NCBI GenBank assembly: GCA_032718565.1
Contig: JAVGVS010000111.1
Span: 310,001-374,000 of the forward strand
DNA from: Distichodus sexfasciatus
Lineage: Eukaryota; Chordata; Actinopteri; Characiformes; Distichodontidae
DNA length: 64,000 bases
Direction of reading: 5' to 3'
The translations under genes were made by a program, and so were the position numbers. The notes below the pieces were generated by a model that had not been told where the DNA came from, made no database searches, and saw only the letters and a list, made by a program, of their open reading frames with translations. Positions 12,965 to 25,800 of this stretch are shown one piece after another; within the stretch, counting starts at the first letter, position 1, and each line of letters starts with the position of its first letter.

Positions 12965-13115
12965 GTGGGCAGTGTTGGGGAGTAACGGGTTACATGTAAC
13001 AAAATTACGCAATTTAATTACAGAATAAAAGTAACAGTAATACATTACTTTGAAAAAATGTGTAATTAAATTACAGTTACTTTCAGGAAATATTCAGGAT
13101 TACAATTTCAGTAAC
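12965..13115. mobile_element. DNA-transposon terminus (AGTGTTGGGGAGTAAC type)
   Basis: The segment GCAGTGTTGGGGAGTAACGGG, followed by repeated short blocks of TTACATGTAAC, AATTACAG and AGTAACAG, is the familiar subterminal pattern of abundant teleost DNA elements. Only this end is seen. A related but different end, GGGGTGGAAGTAACGAATTAC, stands at 63895-64000. Confidence 0.55.
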
Positions 13116-14930
13116 GTCTCAATATCTTCTGCAGAAACATTGACTATATGTTTAATAATATTATTGTTTTGCCATTTTTTTCTTGTGCACAACATCCTCC
13201 ATTTTAAGTCTGATACTATTCGATATGTCTGGTGGTTCTTATCCTGTTTGGTTGCAATGCCCACTTGCTGCTGGATCTACTGCCTACAAGCAGTCTGAGC
13301 TGCAGTTGCGACGAGGCCTGCAGTGCCAGATAGGAACTACAATGTAGGCCTAGCCCATTGCAGGAAATAAAAATTTGCTGTAGTGAGCAGACGCTGTATG
13401 CACAATCAATCTCACAAAAAAAAGACAACTGCTTATTCGAACGATGTTTTACCGTGTTGAATGTCAATGTTGATTTAGCAGGCATAGGTATTCAAAGATC
13501 AACATGATCTCACAGTAAAGCGGTGTTGAGGTGTTGAAGTCCGACTCGGCTGTGGCTGTGTTGAGGGAGTTTAAAAGGATTTTAGTAATGCTGTAAGGTT
13601 AACCAGGTTTCAAAAACTGAAAATAGCTGACAGTTGAGAAAAAAATAAATTCAAAATGTAGAAATGTATTCCAAAAAGCAATCAAATGCCCAATTAGTCA
13701 CATTAGTTTGTTAAACCCAATTTAAAACTTTCCTACAGAATATTGTTAATATTATATTTATAACATTATCACTGTAGTTTCCTTTACCTTACGGAACATG
13801 GCAGACTTTTTACTACAGGCTACATTTTTAATGTAATGTTTTTTCCCCCAAGTACATAAGATAAGAAGATTTAGCCTGAATACATAAAGAAAGCTTAACC
13901 TGCAAGGGGAGGAGTAGCTTAGAAATTTTCACACATCCTTTTTCCTACATTAAGGATGACAGTAGATATCAACAGACTAATCATTTTAAAGGCTCTCCCA
14001 TTGTCTAATAAAACGTTTTAAAACAAATACAAGAATGTTACCTTGCACCATTGAAGAAGTCTAGCCTGTTTGCCAGAATGGCCAAGAACTATTTATCTGA
14101 AAATCATCAAAAAGTATTGACAATAGCGTTTGTTAACAAATTGCCTCAAACAAGTATCAGCAAATAAAGCTTATTATTGCTCACCAGTCTTTGTATACTT
14201 TACTATTTGGACATACACAATTTCTTAATGTACCCTCAGAATAAGTTATAGTGATTGAAACAATTTCAGTTACTGTAAGCTCCAAGAAATACAAATTTGA
14301 ACCTTTGTATAGGCCCAACCATCCACCCAGAAACACAACACCTTTTCTACTACAGAATTGCATAAACAATTGATAATCTACTCATTAAAGTCAATTTAGG
14401 GAATCCAACTGTGTTACAGTAGAAGATTGAATGGGAAACCTACACAGCGATTTAATTCAGTGTGATTTCATGTCTTTATCTGTTAAGAATTAGCATATTG
14501 GCATTACCCTCAATGTCAGAGTGCTGTGACAAACTGTTGCGCACTGCATATTCACTCAATAACATGTTGAGTGATGTTAACAAATGTTCTAAAATATCAA
14601 GCTAGACAGATGGCACTCAGTTAAATCAAAGTAATATTGTGATAATATATAGGGTGGCACTAGATGTACACTTTCAGAGAGAAAACATTTTTTATGTCTT
14701 TTTGTTCTAATAAGCATACATATAAGAAAAGAATATAAAATGGAAGGGACACTGCCAGGGGTGTGGAGATAAATCTATACAAATATCACCATAATCACAT
14801 TACTTCTTCTACAATAACCAACTCCTCATTAAACCATTTTCAGTAAAAAAAACAAAAACAAAACAAATTATTGTGTATAGTATTTTGATGTAAAAAGATA
14901 GCTGCCGGAAAAAAGGTCAAAAACATTTGT
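13116..14930. other. Intergenic sequence, nothing recognised
   Basis: AT-rich sequence. A few open frames under 90 codons occur on both strands, with no conserved motifs, and I find no homeobox-like segment. Confidence 0.5.
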
Positions 14931-14931
14931 T

Positions 14932-15060
14932 TCAAGGATTCAAAATCTTTATTGTCATATGTACATAAGAACAGAGTACAGAGTACAATGCAATTCTTAC
15001 TTGAATGCTTTCTTTACAGAACAGACAAGTAGACAAATAAAGCAGTGCAACATTAGAGTA
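14932..15060 (-). mobile_element. LINE 3'-end fragment
   Basis: Starting at TTCAAGGATTCAAAATCTTTATTGTCAT, this is the reverse complement of a LINE 3' terminus with a short direct-repeat tail. It shares the TTTATTGTCAT word with the other minus-strand LINE ends in the window at 10750, 48220 and 59150. No coding part remains. Confidence 0.55.
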
Positions 15061-16827
15061 ACTAACAATAAATAAACAACTAACAAAAACTAAAGTGTAC
15101 TATTAAAGTGAGCATGTCTTTTATTTTTATTTGTTATATTGTATTGTTTATTTATTATACTGTACTATTAATTGTATTTATTTTAACTTTATTTTAGCAG
15201 GTTAATTGTCTGAAAACCAGTTCCTCACTACTTCACATTCTTTTCAGGAGAAATAGCTGTTATCTTTTTTTCCTTTATTGTAGTTCATTTCAAAAAGGTA
15301 CTGTTGGAGCTTATACCCAGGAACACCAGGAGGGGCCACATATGACATAACACAAAAAAGTAAACATGAAAACATATCAAAACCAAAGAAAACAAACAAA
15401 CAGATAAACAGATAAATAAAAACCTTTAGTCATTAAGATGGAAAGAGCCAATGAGGAGAATTGTTTTAATGGCTTTGGGGTTAATGTGCTGTTATACATT
15501 TTATATCATTCATAATAATGGAGAAGAGTGGCTTACTGTTGGTATATTTACATTTGTGAGTGAAATATTTTTCAAGAAAAAATACCAAATTCACAATATA
15601 AAATACAGTTCCTTCATGTTTGCTAAAGTCATGGGAAACAAATGACATGCTTAAAAGAAAATTCTAAATTCCATTGAAATCTGGTGCATAATACTGATAG
15701 CAGAGATCTGTCAGAACTTAGCAAATGTGAGCAAAACCGAAACAAATGAGGTTTCTGGGGATCTTTCACAGAATAAACGCTGCGTTGAGGACTTCTTTTT
15801 AAAATAGCAGGTAAAGCGTCAGCAACTTTCTGGGATGCGACGTCACATACGTCATGCGCGTCCCTAAATTTCTTTAGCTAATAAGGGCAAAGTTATGTCG
15901 TCACGGAGGCGGTTCCTTGAACGAACATTAGCAAACTGTTGTTAAAGCTAAAGCTAGGTTCCCAGTTACTACATCATCGATGGTAGAAGACGCAACTGAA
16001 GAAGTCTGTCTAAGTGAGAACACTCAAAACCTTGCTGTATACAGATACAGTCAAGTGTGTTGGTATTGTGGCTGTATAGGTTCTTTTTAATATTATTAGG
16101 TTCTAAGTTCTATTATTTAGGTTCTTTTTAATATCTGTCATTATTTATGACAGAGTGGGAGGTGGTTAACTAGGCTACATATGGAAAATTCATGTTTCAC
16201 AGCTAGTAGTAGGGAGAATGTGTGATGTAATTCTTGATGACGTGCATATATTATTGGTTGGAAATTTATTTATTGTGTTGTACAATAAATAAATCTTTAA
16301 TTTCTATTTTTTGTCAACTAATATACTTTACTACTCCTCACTCGTAGTCTCCTGATATTTGCTATACTACATTAAAAATGGAGATGAGAAGAGGACAAAA
16401 GAAACAAAGAGACAACATAAGTCGTCAATTTACTTTAAGAAATTCTCAATTCCAGCTTTTATTGGCATTATTAAGACATGAAAAAACACAATGCCTGTAA
16501 GTTTGCAGACTCTTGTCTATGTGAAAAATCGAGGCCAGATCAACCTGTTAAGGCCGCAAACTTGCACTACTGGCTTTTTTGATTAATAGGATCAAAGCAC
16601 TAATAAGTAAAAACAGCGCAAGAGATGATGACTGCAGGTCCAAGCACAAAGCAGCCAATGTAGTCACTGCATTAAAAAAATATATGTTTCAACAAAGACG
16701 TATTGGTTAACAGACAGTAGCTACAGAAAATAAACCTCAAACGTTTCAGTTCAGCTCAGTAATAAAACCAGCTCTTAAAACTCAGTAACTAACCTCAGAG
16801 ATGAACTACGAAATGTTGTTGTACGTA

Positions 16828-16829
16828 TG

Positions 16830-16918
<89 letters not shown>
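16828..16918. repeat. (AAT)n microsatellite
   Basis: About 30 uninterrupted copies of the trinucleotide ATA/AAT. Confidence 0.95.
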
Positions 16919-19415
16919 CTGCCTATAATTGGTGCTTTAACGCATTTTGACTTCTAACTCTCAAACCTTGTGACCTAGAGTAAAAATTCCTGCTATAGAT
17001 TATTCTTTGGTTTAAGCCAAATAACTTTCTAATTGGGATTATGGACCTCAGTCTAATTAGATTTTGAGCTAATTTGCATAATATGCTAAACTAACTTGTG
17101 AAATCTTCCTAGGCTAATTAGGAGATTAAAGCAAATTAGGGATTTAGGATTTAGCCTGAAATTGTAACGGGAAGCTTTTAGGGGCATAAACAATCAAAAC
17201 AAAGATATAGAAGAGGGAAATATATAATGTTATTTGAACAATAGGGGCTGCTAATTATGTAATGCCACTATTTGAACAATAGGGGGCACTAAAAATTCTA
17301 CAGAAATTTATGCAGCCTAAACAGTAAGTCGGACACAGCTGAAACTTGGTCAATAAGTAGGGATGGGGGCTGCTAAGCGGGCTGGATCTGATGTCGTAAA
17401 GGACAGCTTTTTGGCGATTTTTAATAGCTAATTTTGACTTCTGATTAACTGACTCCTTCCTTCTACGATTACTGCTTCAGCTGCTTTTGACTTGTGGTAG
17501 TGGTGATTTATTAGTGGCTGATCCGCTGAATCCCAAGTGGGGTCACGGGCAGGGGCGTCGTAGTGGCGGAAAAAGGGGACTGAGTTAGCAGGGTCCCATG
17601 TGGGGGGAGGGCCCCTAAGGAATCTGGAATTTTATTTTCCTTTAAATATTAATATTATTCAAAGATCAAAATAAATGTTGCTAGCTAAATGTAAATGTAA
17701 TTGGGGATAAATCGGTTGACCTTAGTTGAATTGTGTCTAACACAGTGCCTGAGGACAAGCACGCACTGTTTGTGCATACATTTAGAATTAGATGCTACGC
17801 CCTGGTCGCAGGAACTTGGAAGTCTCCAGGAATTTACAGGCGCAATGCAGGAGCAATAACCGCTGGGCGAAGCGCCAACACCGCTGGGTACACACTCACT
17901 AAATTGATATCCTAAATATAATTAAATGTAAGCTTAATATTGGTCTGGCAGTGTATTTAAGCATAGACTTAAGGTTAGTCCTTCCTTGTGCCTGTTATGG
18001 GATTGGACGCTTTGAACCTACAACCCCTAATTTGATAAAGCAGTTCAGAAAAATGAATGAATTAATATTTTTGTGTATTCAAATAATCACTGCAACATTA
18101 TTTATTTAATGAAAAATAATACCGTAGGTCAGTCCTCTGGTGATGGACATGAGTTATATCCAGGTACAGGAACTCTTTTCACGCACGCGCACCACCGCCA
18201 ACAACGTTGTGAAAGATGTCTTGCGACATCCAGCAGCCATCTTACACTGATGTGTTGGGTATTTAGAAATATTTTTTGAGTAAATAGGAAGCCAAGTTAA
18301 GCTGCAGGCTGTAGCACTAGTTCTACAGTTGTTTTAGAATCATTCTCAGTTTATTGGATTATATATCATATATCATTGCCGTTTATATTGATAGCATTCA
18401 GCATCATATGTCAGTAATTATTTAAGTGAAATGAAATACAATGCTGTAAACAGTGGGGTAAGTATAGGTTTTAATTTAAACCTAAAGGTAAGCAGTGAAT
18501 ATTTATATTAATCGGGTGACAAGTAATTTTTATGTAGAGGGCGACTTCCTGTCTCCACTGTCTCAGTTGTCGCAAATGGGTCCTGGGCTCCTTCGTGCTC
18601 CTCAAACTACTTTTCCTCCAACTACTGAGGGGTGTGCTGTGCAGACGCGTTGGTAGTAGACCCTGAGACAAAAACAAGTGTAATAATCCTTTGTGAGAAG
18701 CCAGAGCGTTGCCCCTAATAAAAACAATAAAGTAATTTAGCGCAGACGTCTAGCCAGTTCCTCACGTTTGCTTTGTTTCGTAAATTTCGACACGTCCCTG
18801 GGTTCTACAATCGGAGGTTGTAAATTGCCATTATTATGATCTATACGGCGGAAATGTTCGACTAAATTGAGCTCTAAAACACTCCGCATCCTGTCACCAT
18901 TGGTAGTAGCCAGCATCATCCGAAAAACTGGACTTTCCAGTATACTTGAAGCCTTAGGCATTTCAGATTTTGCCCTAAAAAATCAGTTTAGAATAAAAAG
19001 AAAGAAAACAATAAAACGTTGGAATCAATACATACAGGACATGAACATGGGATATGAAGACCAATCAAGTACAAATATAGAGCTCTTAACCTTTTTGAAT
19101 AATCAGGAGGTAAAGGATTTTTATAATGATCTTTAAGAAATCTAGAAGCGTCAACCCTAATTTATACTTCAAATACGGTTTTCAGTACGATGGACAATTG
19201 ATCCATTCGAACTACTGAACGAAAGCTCTGCCGGTCTGTTTGCTTTGCAGTAGATCAGGTTGCAGTTCTAGGTATGTGTGAATAATGCATTTAACAAATA
19301 GTGTATATTTGGGGATTATTCCTTCTGTGAAATAATAACCTACTGGCTACGTAAATGCAACTCTTTGTTACTTATAATAGAGCTTCGAGCAAGTTACAAT
19401 TAACAATGTGCGATC

Positions 19416-19417
<2 letters not shown>

Positions 19418-19480
<63 letters not shown>

Positions 19481-19481
19481 C
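19418..19481. repeat. (AAT)n microsatellite
   Basis: About 20 uninterrupted copies of AAT. This is the second such tract in the interval between hoxc6b and hoxc11b. Confidence 0.95.
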
Positions 19482-21244
19482 TTAGTTAGCCAGTCTTAGT
19501 GTTAAAATATTTCTTGCAAATGGACCGTACTCTCATTTTGCCTATAAAAGAGCTGTTTCCATATTGTTCATTTCATAACTTCTTTATGGCATTTCTATTT
19601 ACAACACTGAAGTTACGGGCATTCGCTGTAATACTGAATGACTGGTGGTATTTTTCCACCACAAAAAATCTTTGTGATGACAAGCGTTTCCGATTCAAGG
19701 AAGCTGCTGACCGGGGCATCTTTCATTCGATTACTCCGGCTGGCTTTGAAAAAAAGTTACATTAAATGATCGTTGGTTGCAGGCTTCCTAAGATGTGGAG
19801 AGACTTCAGAATTCACATTTCAGTTAGTAACTGTTTGGGTAACTTGGATGAAATATTTCGGATATTTCGAATCTAAGTTAGGTTAGTTAAGACATGGATA
19901 ATGTCCCATTAATGACTGATCGTGTACGGGGCGTCAGGACGGCGTGGATTACGAAGCAAAGCATCGAGAAAAAATTCTTATGTGCTACTACTTGGATGGA
20001 CTATTGGTAGGATCTCCAGCGCCTAAAATCCGTCTCCTCTGTATCTTGATTTATCAAAGAACTAAAAACTAGGACCCATGACCAACACATCGAAATCACT
20101 TGGCTTCTTAACCATCATCAAATTTTATGGAGTGTATGTGTCCTGTCTGATGTGCTCATAACACAGTCAAGTCAAGAAGTTCGTTGTTTTTCAGGTTCAC
20201 TGGCTGCCATTGGCTGGTAGTGAGTACGTGATCGCTTTTACTCAAGATTTTTAATATCGGTTACTGCGTGAGTTGTTTTCGGACATTTATTGTCACATTG
20301 TTGTGATAAAATGATTTTATTAATCAAAGTTTCACTTAACTGTTTTCACTGCTTTAGTGAACGAGTCTTTGTTTGGGAGTGATGCCGAGCACTGCGCAAT
20401 GCGGAAGGTGAATCTCAGTGGTTCAAATTATGGGTAGCTCAATATTGCAAACACGATAACACAAAATGTTATTGTAATTGCTACTAATGACAACACCAAC
20501 AGTAGCGTTAGTGTACTTATTATTGCAATAGTCAACGAAAGCTCTTCTGGTGTGCAAGTGGCACATGTGTAACACTGTTCAAAATTGTATAATTAAAATA
20601 AATAAAAAAAAAATAATGAAAGGTTGCTAACATATATTTTATGAATTTGATGACTATTTATATGTATATATTTGTTTTAAAAAAGAATATAAACGAGCAC
20701 ATTATATATTCTAGAATGTAAATATATTGTGTAGCAAAATATCCACATTATGCTGATTTAATTAATGAGTAGACAGGGTCAGCGCAGACAGACTTCAATT
20801 GCATAGTGGTTTAGACTTTAATGAACTAAGCTGTACTAACAGACAGAATACAAAAATGGGTAGTGCGGTATGGCCAGTGATACAACCAAACAAAAACCAA
20901 GAAGTAACATATACTTTATACGCAGCTTTTTTCAGGGCAAAAGTAAATATAAAGCATGCACTCCAATTTACCCGTAGTGTACCATGCACTTACTTTTAAT
21001 GATGTCAGTACAATTCAGTGTATGCAAAATATGCAGTGAGTTATTATAACTGCCATTATTTTTACTCTAAATGCATTATAAATGGTTTTACATAACCAAA
21101 GCCTGCATAACCAAAGTCTGGTTTTACATAAACCAAGTCTATTTGAGTTTGGTGATGTACCAAATAAGTCCATCAAATTTAGTCATACGAAGCAGTAACA
21201 AATGATGCATTTACTCAAATTGAAATTATTTATTTTACAAATAT

Positions 21245-21584
21245 ATTGGTATGATCAGGGCGGCACGGTGGCGCAGTGTTTAGCGCTGCCGCCTCACAGC
21301 GAGAAGACCCCGTAGGGCCTTTCTGTGTGGAGTATGCATGCTCTCCCCGTGTTCGCGTGGGTTTCCTCCCACAGTCCAAAGGCATGCACTGTAGGTTAAT
21401 TGGTGACTCTAAATTGGCCACGTAAGGTGCGAATGTGAGTGTGATTGTGTGCCCTCCGGTGTGTTGGCGCCTGCCCAGGGTTGTTCCCTGCCTTGCGCCC
21501 GTAAGTTCCCGGGATAGGCTCCGGTCCCCCCGCAATCCCAGTCGGGATTCAGGGGTTCAGATAATGAATGAATTGGTATGATCA
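21245..21584 (+). mobile_element. SINE-like retroposon with 13-bp target-site duplication
   Basis: The element proper (21258-21571) starts GGGCGGCACGGTGGCGCAGTG and ends in a GATAATGAATGA tail. It is flanked by exact 13-bp direct repeats, ATTGGTATGATCA, at 21245-21257 and 21572-21584. The perfect flanking duplication shows a complete insertion and suggests recent LINE-assisted retroposition. This head sequence is very common in teleost genomes. The open frame across it on the minus strand is not a gene. Confidence 0.85.
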
Positions 21585-22164
21585 TTAAAATAAAACGCGG
21601 TTCTCTCTTCCCTGCTGGAATCTATCATGTATAATTTTTTTAAAGTCTTTATATAGTGTTTATACAGTTTATCTTTGAGGGATAAGTTAACGATAGGGTG
21701 TGCAAAAATCGCAACAATAATTTTGCAGCACCCCAATTAGGACAAGTTCGAGACATGACTGCAGTCTTTTTGCTGCATTTCATAATTTAATATAATTTAA
21801 TACAGTGTCTGCTCGTCAGGTTTATTTGTCTATCTATCTCCTTCTGTATCTATCTTTTATGGACACACAAACAAACGTTTACTCTGGCCCTACTACGGTA
21901 TGTCTAAACCTTAACCCTGAGAACTGAGACGCTGATGAATCCTGAGTATAGTTCGTTGTGAACAGCTGTCTCAACTGCAAACAATCTTCCTGAGAAGATT
22001 ATGGCATGAAAATAACATCATGGAAAACTTAAACTGAGTATTTGTATGATCGTTCAGACTAATCAAAGGAAGAACACAATGATGTAAAGATGTGCCTTAG
22101 ATGTGAGGTTCAAACGAAGATAGCATTTATAGTGCCTTGTAGAAAACAAAAAATCAGCTTTTGA

Positions 22165-22395
22165 CTGACCGGGTCGTAACGGCTCGGGATTTGGTGCCGT
22201 GATCGACAGGTCGCCAGTTCAAGTCCCAGGGCGGTAAAGGTACCACAGAGGTACTCATGAGCAAGGTGCCGTCCCCAAGCACTGCTCAGCTGCGCAGTGC
22301 TCCTTTATGGATGGGTCAAATCCCGAGGTCATACTTCGTTGTGGCGCACTGTATGCTGTGCTGCGGTGTGTTCATAATGACAAATAATCTCACTT
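22165..22395 (+). mobile_element. tRNA-derived SINE
   Basis: The head region contains a B-box-like AGTTCAAGTCC at 22215-22226 within CGCCAGTTCAAGTCCCAGG. A body (AAGCACTGCTCAGCTGCGCAG) follows, then an AT-rich end near 22380 with AATAATCTCACTTAATAATTC repeats. There is no complete tRNA cloverleaf, so this is a retroposon and not a functional tRNA gene. Confidence 0.65.
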
Positions 22396-23258
22396 AATAA
22401 TTCACTCACTTAAAATTTCACATCTAAAATGCATATACACTTCTTTAAAGTGAATAACGGAGCTCACTAAATAGTGCTTGGCACACTATGCAAAAAAGGT
22501 AGATTACGTTGCACTCTACCTAACACTTCATGTTGTTAAATAATTTATACTTCGATTACATGATTATATTTTGTTAATATGCTGTAATTAATGGAACTGT
22601 TTTGATAGAATCTCGTCATAAATATCTTATCATAATTATCTAATATCTTGCCATAAAAAATATAGAATTAATAGATTACAATTAAATATTAATAGCACCT
22701 TCGGTTTTGGCTGTTGTCATTGTGTTTTTCCACGGAATTATTGCTGATTAAAACCTCATTATTTAAGGCACTACACATAGTTCTTGTAAGTAAAATAATA
22801 ATAATACATTTGTAATACAATTTGTTCACAATGTCAAATAATCACTCACTTACTTGTAAAGCACCATAAGGTACTCGTTGTTATTCTCCAAATAAATTCG
22901 TGCATAAACACAGATTATTACAATTGTCTGACAAGCAGGCTACAAATTCCTTGCTAAGTCAATATTCCAAAATTCCTTGCGCTCTTATTGCCCTGTTCTT
23001 CGAGAAACTCTCACATCCTATTTAACAACTGAGATGAGAATGAGACAGAGTTTTCCAACCACTGTGCGGTTTACAGCCCCAATACACCCAGTAAAGACTA
23101 TAGACATCCTTTAGTGACATATAAAACCGACAGAGGTGGAGCGAGAGCAGGTGGGGGTTCTGCATATAGCATAGGAGACGGTGGTTCATTTACAATGCCA
23201 TTTGCGAAGACTGTGAGGAATTTGACGGAAATGGACGCCCTTGATGAACGCGAACTGA
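22396..23258. other. Intergenic sequence flanking mir-196
   Basis: No gene is recognisable. The last 200 bases before the microRNA have lower AT content and an ordered look (for example 23040-23200), and may be conserved flank of the mir-196 transcription unit. Confidence 0.45.
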
Positions 23259-23331
23259 CGTAATCAAGGCAGTTTCTTGTTGCTGAGGCAGGAAGTAAAT
23301 CCCAACAACATGAAACTACCTAAACCACGCA
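23259..23331 (-). ncRNA. mir196: microRNA mir-196 precursor
   Basis: The minus strand carries TAGGTAGTTTCATGTTGTTG plus GG at 23322-23301, identical to the mature miR-196a as I know it. After a loop of about 15 bases the opposite arm, CAGCAACAAGAAACTGCCTT (about 23285-23266), pairs with it and matches the known star strand. Flanking GTGGTT and GATTAC extend the stem. In vertebrates mir-196 lies between Hox9 and Hox10 and represses Hox mRNAs, mainly Hox8 class. Here it lies between hoxc6b and hoxc11b, where hoxc9b and hoxc10b have been lost, on the same strand as the Hox genes. An overlapping short open frame is incidental. Confidence 0.96.
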
Positions 23332-25099
23332 TCAGCTTAGAGGCAATCCTGAGCATCTTAATGACAGAAATAATGCTTTTAGTTAATGCTACACAGAACC
23401 CTTTGACGTCTTTAAAATCATAAACACTGCAGCACATTAAAAGCCAAAAGGTCAAATATATATAACAGCCTACAGAACGCGCAATTTAAAAACCCAAAGA
23501 AAATTGAATGTTAACAGCAGAACGGTTACCGCTAGTACCCCCACATATCCTTCCCTGTTTTCAGGAGAATCTAATAGATTTTACCGCAATTATCTTCCCT
23601 TTAAAACCATTGGTTTATGTCCCACATAAATGAAACAAGTGAAAATGTGAGCCTATTTTCAAGAAAATAAAGAATAAACAACGCGTACTTTTTCACGTAA
23701 AATCAAATTTAAACCAACAACAACTTCTCGGTCCATTTCTGACAGAATAAAATTTCGCTGCTAAAGATATGTAAAGTAAAAAGCAATATCCTGTTTTCAT
23801 ACCTTTGACGACGGCCATGGGCGGTGCGTTTCCCAGTACTTTTCTGTATTCTTCATATTAATTTCCATCTTTTATGTCTATTTATACATTAGTATATCCC
23901 AACGCTAGTCCGACAGCTGTCGTACATATGCTGAGATAATGCCATCTTTGTAAAGGTATGGAAAGAGCACCATCTCCGGATTTCGCTTCGTGTATAAGCC
24001 CATCCTCCTTCCAAGTGAAGCGGCAGCCCATTGTAACTTGTACGGCATAACATCCGTTTTCGGCGTTCCATCCCTAACCTACTGATAGTGATATTTTATG
24101 ACTCAGGCCTATTACGATCATCGGACTAATATAGATATCAACCAACATCTCACTCTTTCTCTCTGTCTCTGTCTCTGTCTCTTTCTGTATTAAAATAAAG
24201 CAAACAATCCGGTCAAATTTCTGTTCATTTATTTTTAACTTCTGGTTCTTCTTCATCGTTTTACGAAAGAATTTGAATGTGAATGTATATATTTATTTCA
24301 ATGTTATACCACATATATTGTGGTTAATGTACAAAAGTCATTTAAGTAAGTAATGAGTGAGCAGGTCAAAACACATTTTAAAATATAAATATAACTTTTA
24401 AAAAAATATTTAATTTACTTTGAATGCAATTTAAGCCCAATTGCGCAATTGAAATATTTACATTACTTCTGTGTTCTAGAAACTGATGCAACACATCTCG
24501 CGACAAAATGTCATATGGATGCAAAGCGCGATACTCTTTTTGATCTTATGGAGGCGCTCTCGCGTCAAGCAGGTCTAAACTTTAGAGGTAGACACCTTTT
24601 TCACGTCGCAGTGTTTGCTATTAACTATTTAAAAGGTTTTCTTTAAAAGGTTATTCATAGTCTTATTAGCAACAACACAGGCGATATTAACATCACTCTT
24701 CATTAAATAATATTCAGAATCGCCGGAAGTGTTTTACTCAAGTAAATGCTCTGTTTTACATCGCGTAAATGAGTTTACTGTATTCTACAATCAATATTAA
24801 CACACCTGTGGTTTCTTTGGTTAATTAAATGGTATGCACACACTGCCAATAGCTCTGAGTAAGATAAATGTGGAGAAAACAGGGGATTCCTACTATTTTG
24901 TAATGACGAATGCTCGACTGACAAGTTGTTCTCCATTGTTGTTCACCATCGTCCTATCACATTAAACGCCGGTTTATTCAAGAAACAAACCGTTTACTTC
25001 TGATGCCTCAGAGTAAGGCATGCATGGTGCATTAAACATACCCACCGGTAAATTACAGTCGAGTTGCATTACTCATGTTTGTAAGTCAGCAGTAAGCCT
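23332..25099. other. Intergenic sequence upstream of mir-196
   Basis: No gene is recognised. It includes a CT-rich tract near 24155-24190 and an unrecognised 65-codon open frame at 24449-24646 whose CpG content is higher than its surroundings. The primary transcript of mir-196 probably begins in or beyond this stretch, but no promoter can be fixed. Confidence 0.45.
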
Positions 25100-25260
25100 A
25101 GCGTTGCAGGTTTTCCCGAAGACAAATTCCCAGCCCCTAGACCAACAAAGAGTAGGAGGAGACGGATATCCCACGTGACTATAAGACCAATGAGCGCTTG
25201 AAAATGGCATTGATGAACCAGACAGTGAAAGACGTCATAGGGTCAAGTTGTTAAATTTCT
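25100..25260. promoter_or_regulatory. Promoter-like E-box/TATA/CCAAT module
   Basis: On the plus strand CCCACGTGACTATAAGACC is followed directly by AATGAGCGC at 25171-25196. That combines a CACGTG E-box (25172-25177), a TATAA core and a CCAATGAG box within 25 bases. The same three elements in the same order (CACGTGACT, TATA, CCAATGAG) stand upstream of hoxc12b on the other strand. By position this is where hoxc10b or the mir-196 transcript would start. No Hox reading frame follows on either side. Orientation is uncertain because E-boxes are symmetric. The functional role is inference. Confidence 0.4.
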
Positions 25261-25424
25261 GTCCTTTTGTGTAGAGAAAGGGCGCCATCGTGGAGGCTGC
25301 AAGTTGTAATTGCAGTAGTTGCTTTCACACTCATCAGTAATTACACAGCACAGGATTTTCAGTTAATTTATGTACAATAATATTTGAAAATTTAGCTTTT
25401 ACTTACTCGAAAATTATTTGGGAC

Positions 25425-25800
25425 ACTAACATCAGGGCCGGATTATAAAGTCACAGGGCCCTGGGCACAAAAATAAGATAGACCCCAAATGGCAGACAGA
25501 TATTTTTTATTGTAACGTGTCACAATATATTCTGTTGAGTGAAAAATGTGTCAATGGATGGTACATTTCTTAACACTAACACCTCCCTTTCTTCTTTTTA
25601 TGTTTGCTCCATCCACTTTTTCACCTGTGTCTGTGGCTTTTGTTGTTTTGTTTTGTGGTTTTGACATTCACGTTTACATTTTTGTATGTAAATGTACGTT
25701 ATGTTTTTTTTTGTAGTGCGGCTGGGCGAACTCCTTTGCTGGGTGCGCCTTTGGGTCCATGCCCATAAAACCAACTGGTTAATCCGGCCTTGACTAACAT
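25425..25800. mobile_element. hAT-type MITE with 8-bp target duplication
   Basis: The element 25433-25792 (360 bp) begins CAGGGCCGGATT and ends AATCCGGCCTTG, which are inverted repeats with one mismatch. It is flanked by identical 8-bp direct repeats ACTAACAT (25425-25432 and 25793-25800). An 8-bp duplication and CAGGG termini are the marks of hAT elements. It has no coding capacity. Confidence 0.85.

Larger units (their letters stand above)
15061..21244. other. Long intergenic stretch where hoxc9b would be expected
   Basis: No Hox exon is detectable. The sequence holds two AAT microsatellites (listed separately) and a CAGGGGCGTCGTAGTGGC-type element end near 17550. An open frame at 18867-19136 (plus), with a counter-frame at 18737-18961 (minus), has no family I can name. 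The region 15830-15960 is richer in CpG (GTCACATACGTCATGCGCGTC) than its surroundings. I see no RNA gene here. Confidence 0.5.

Noticed and set aside
16530..16560. Possible homeobox relic (GAGGCCAGATCAACCTG) in the hoxc9b slot
   Set aside because: Only a few bases resemble the helix-3 complement and no neighbouring codons fit, so this is chance level.
22165..22260. Possible tRNA gene
   Set aside because: Only a B-box-like word is convincing. No cloverleaf or anticodon arm can be drawn, and the downstream body is that of a SINE.
24449..24646. 65-codon plus-strand frame as a possible exon or hoxc10b remnant
   Set aside because: It does not match Hoxc10 motifs on either strand and has no clear splice context.
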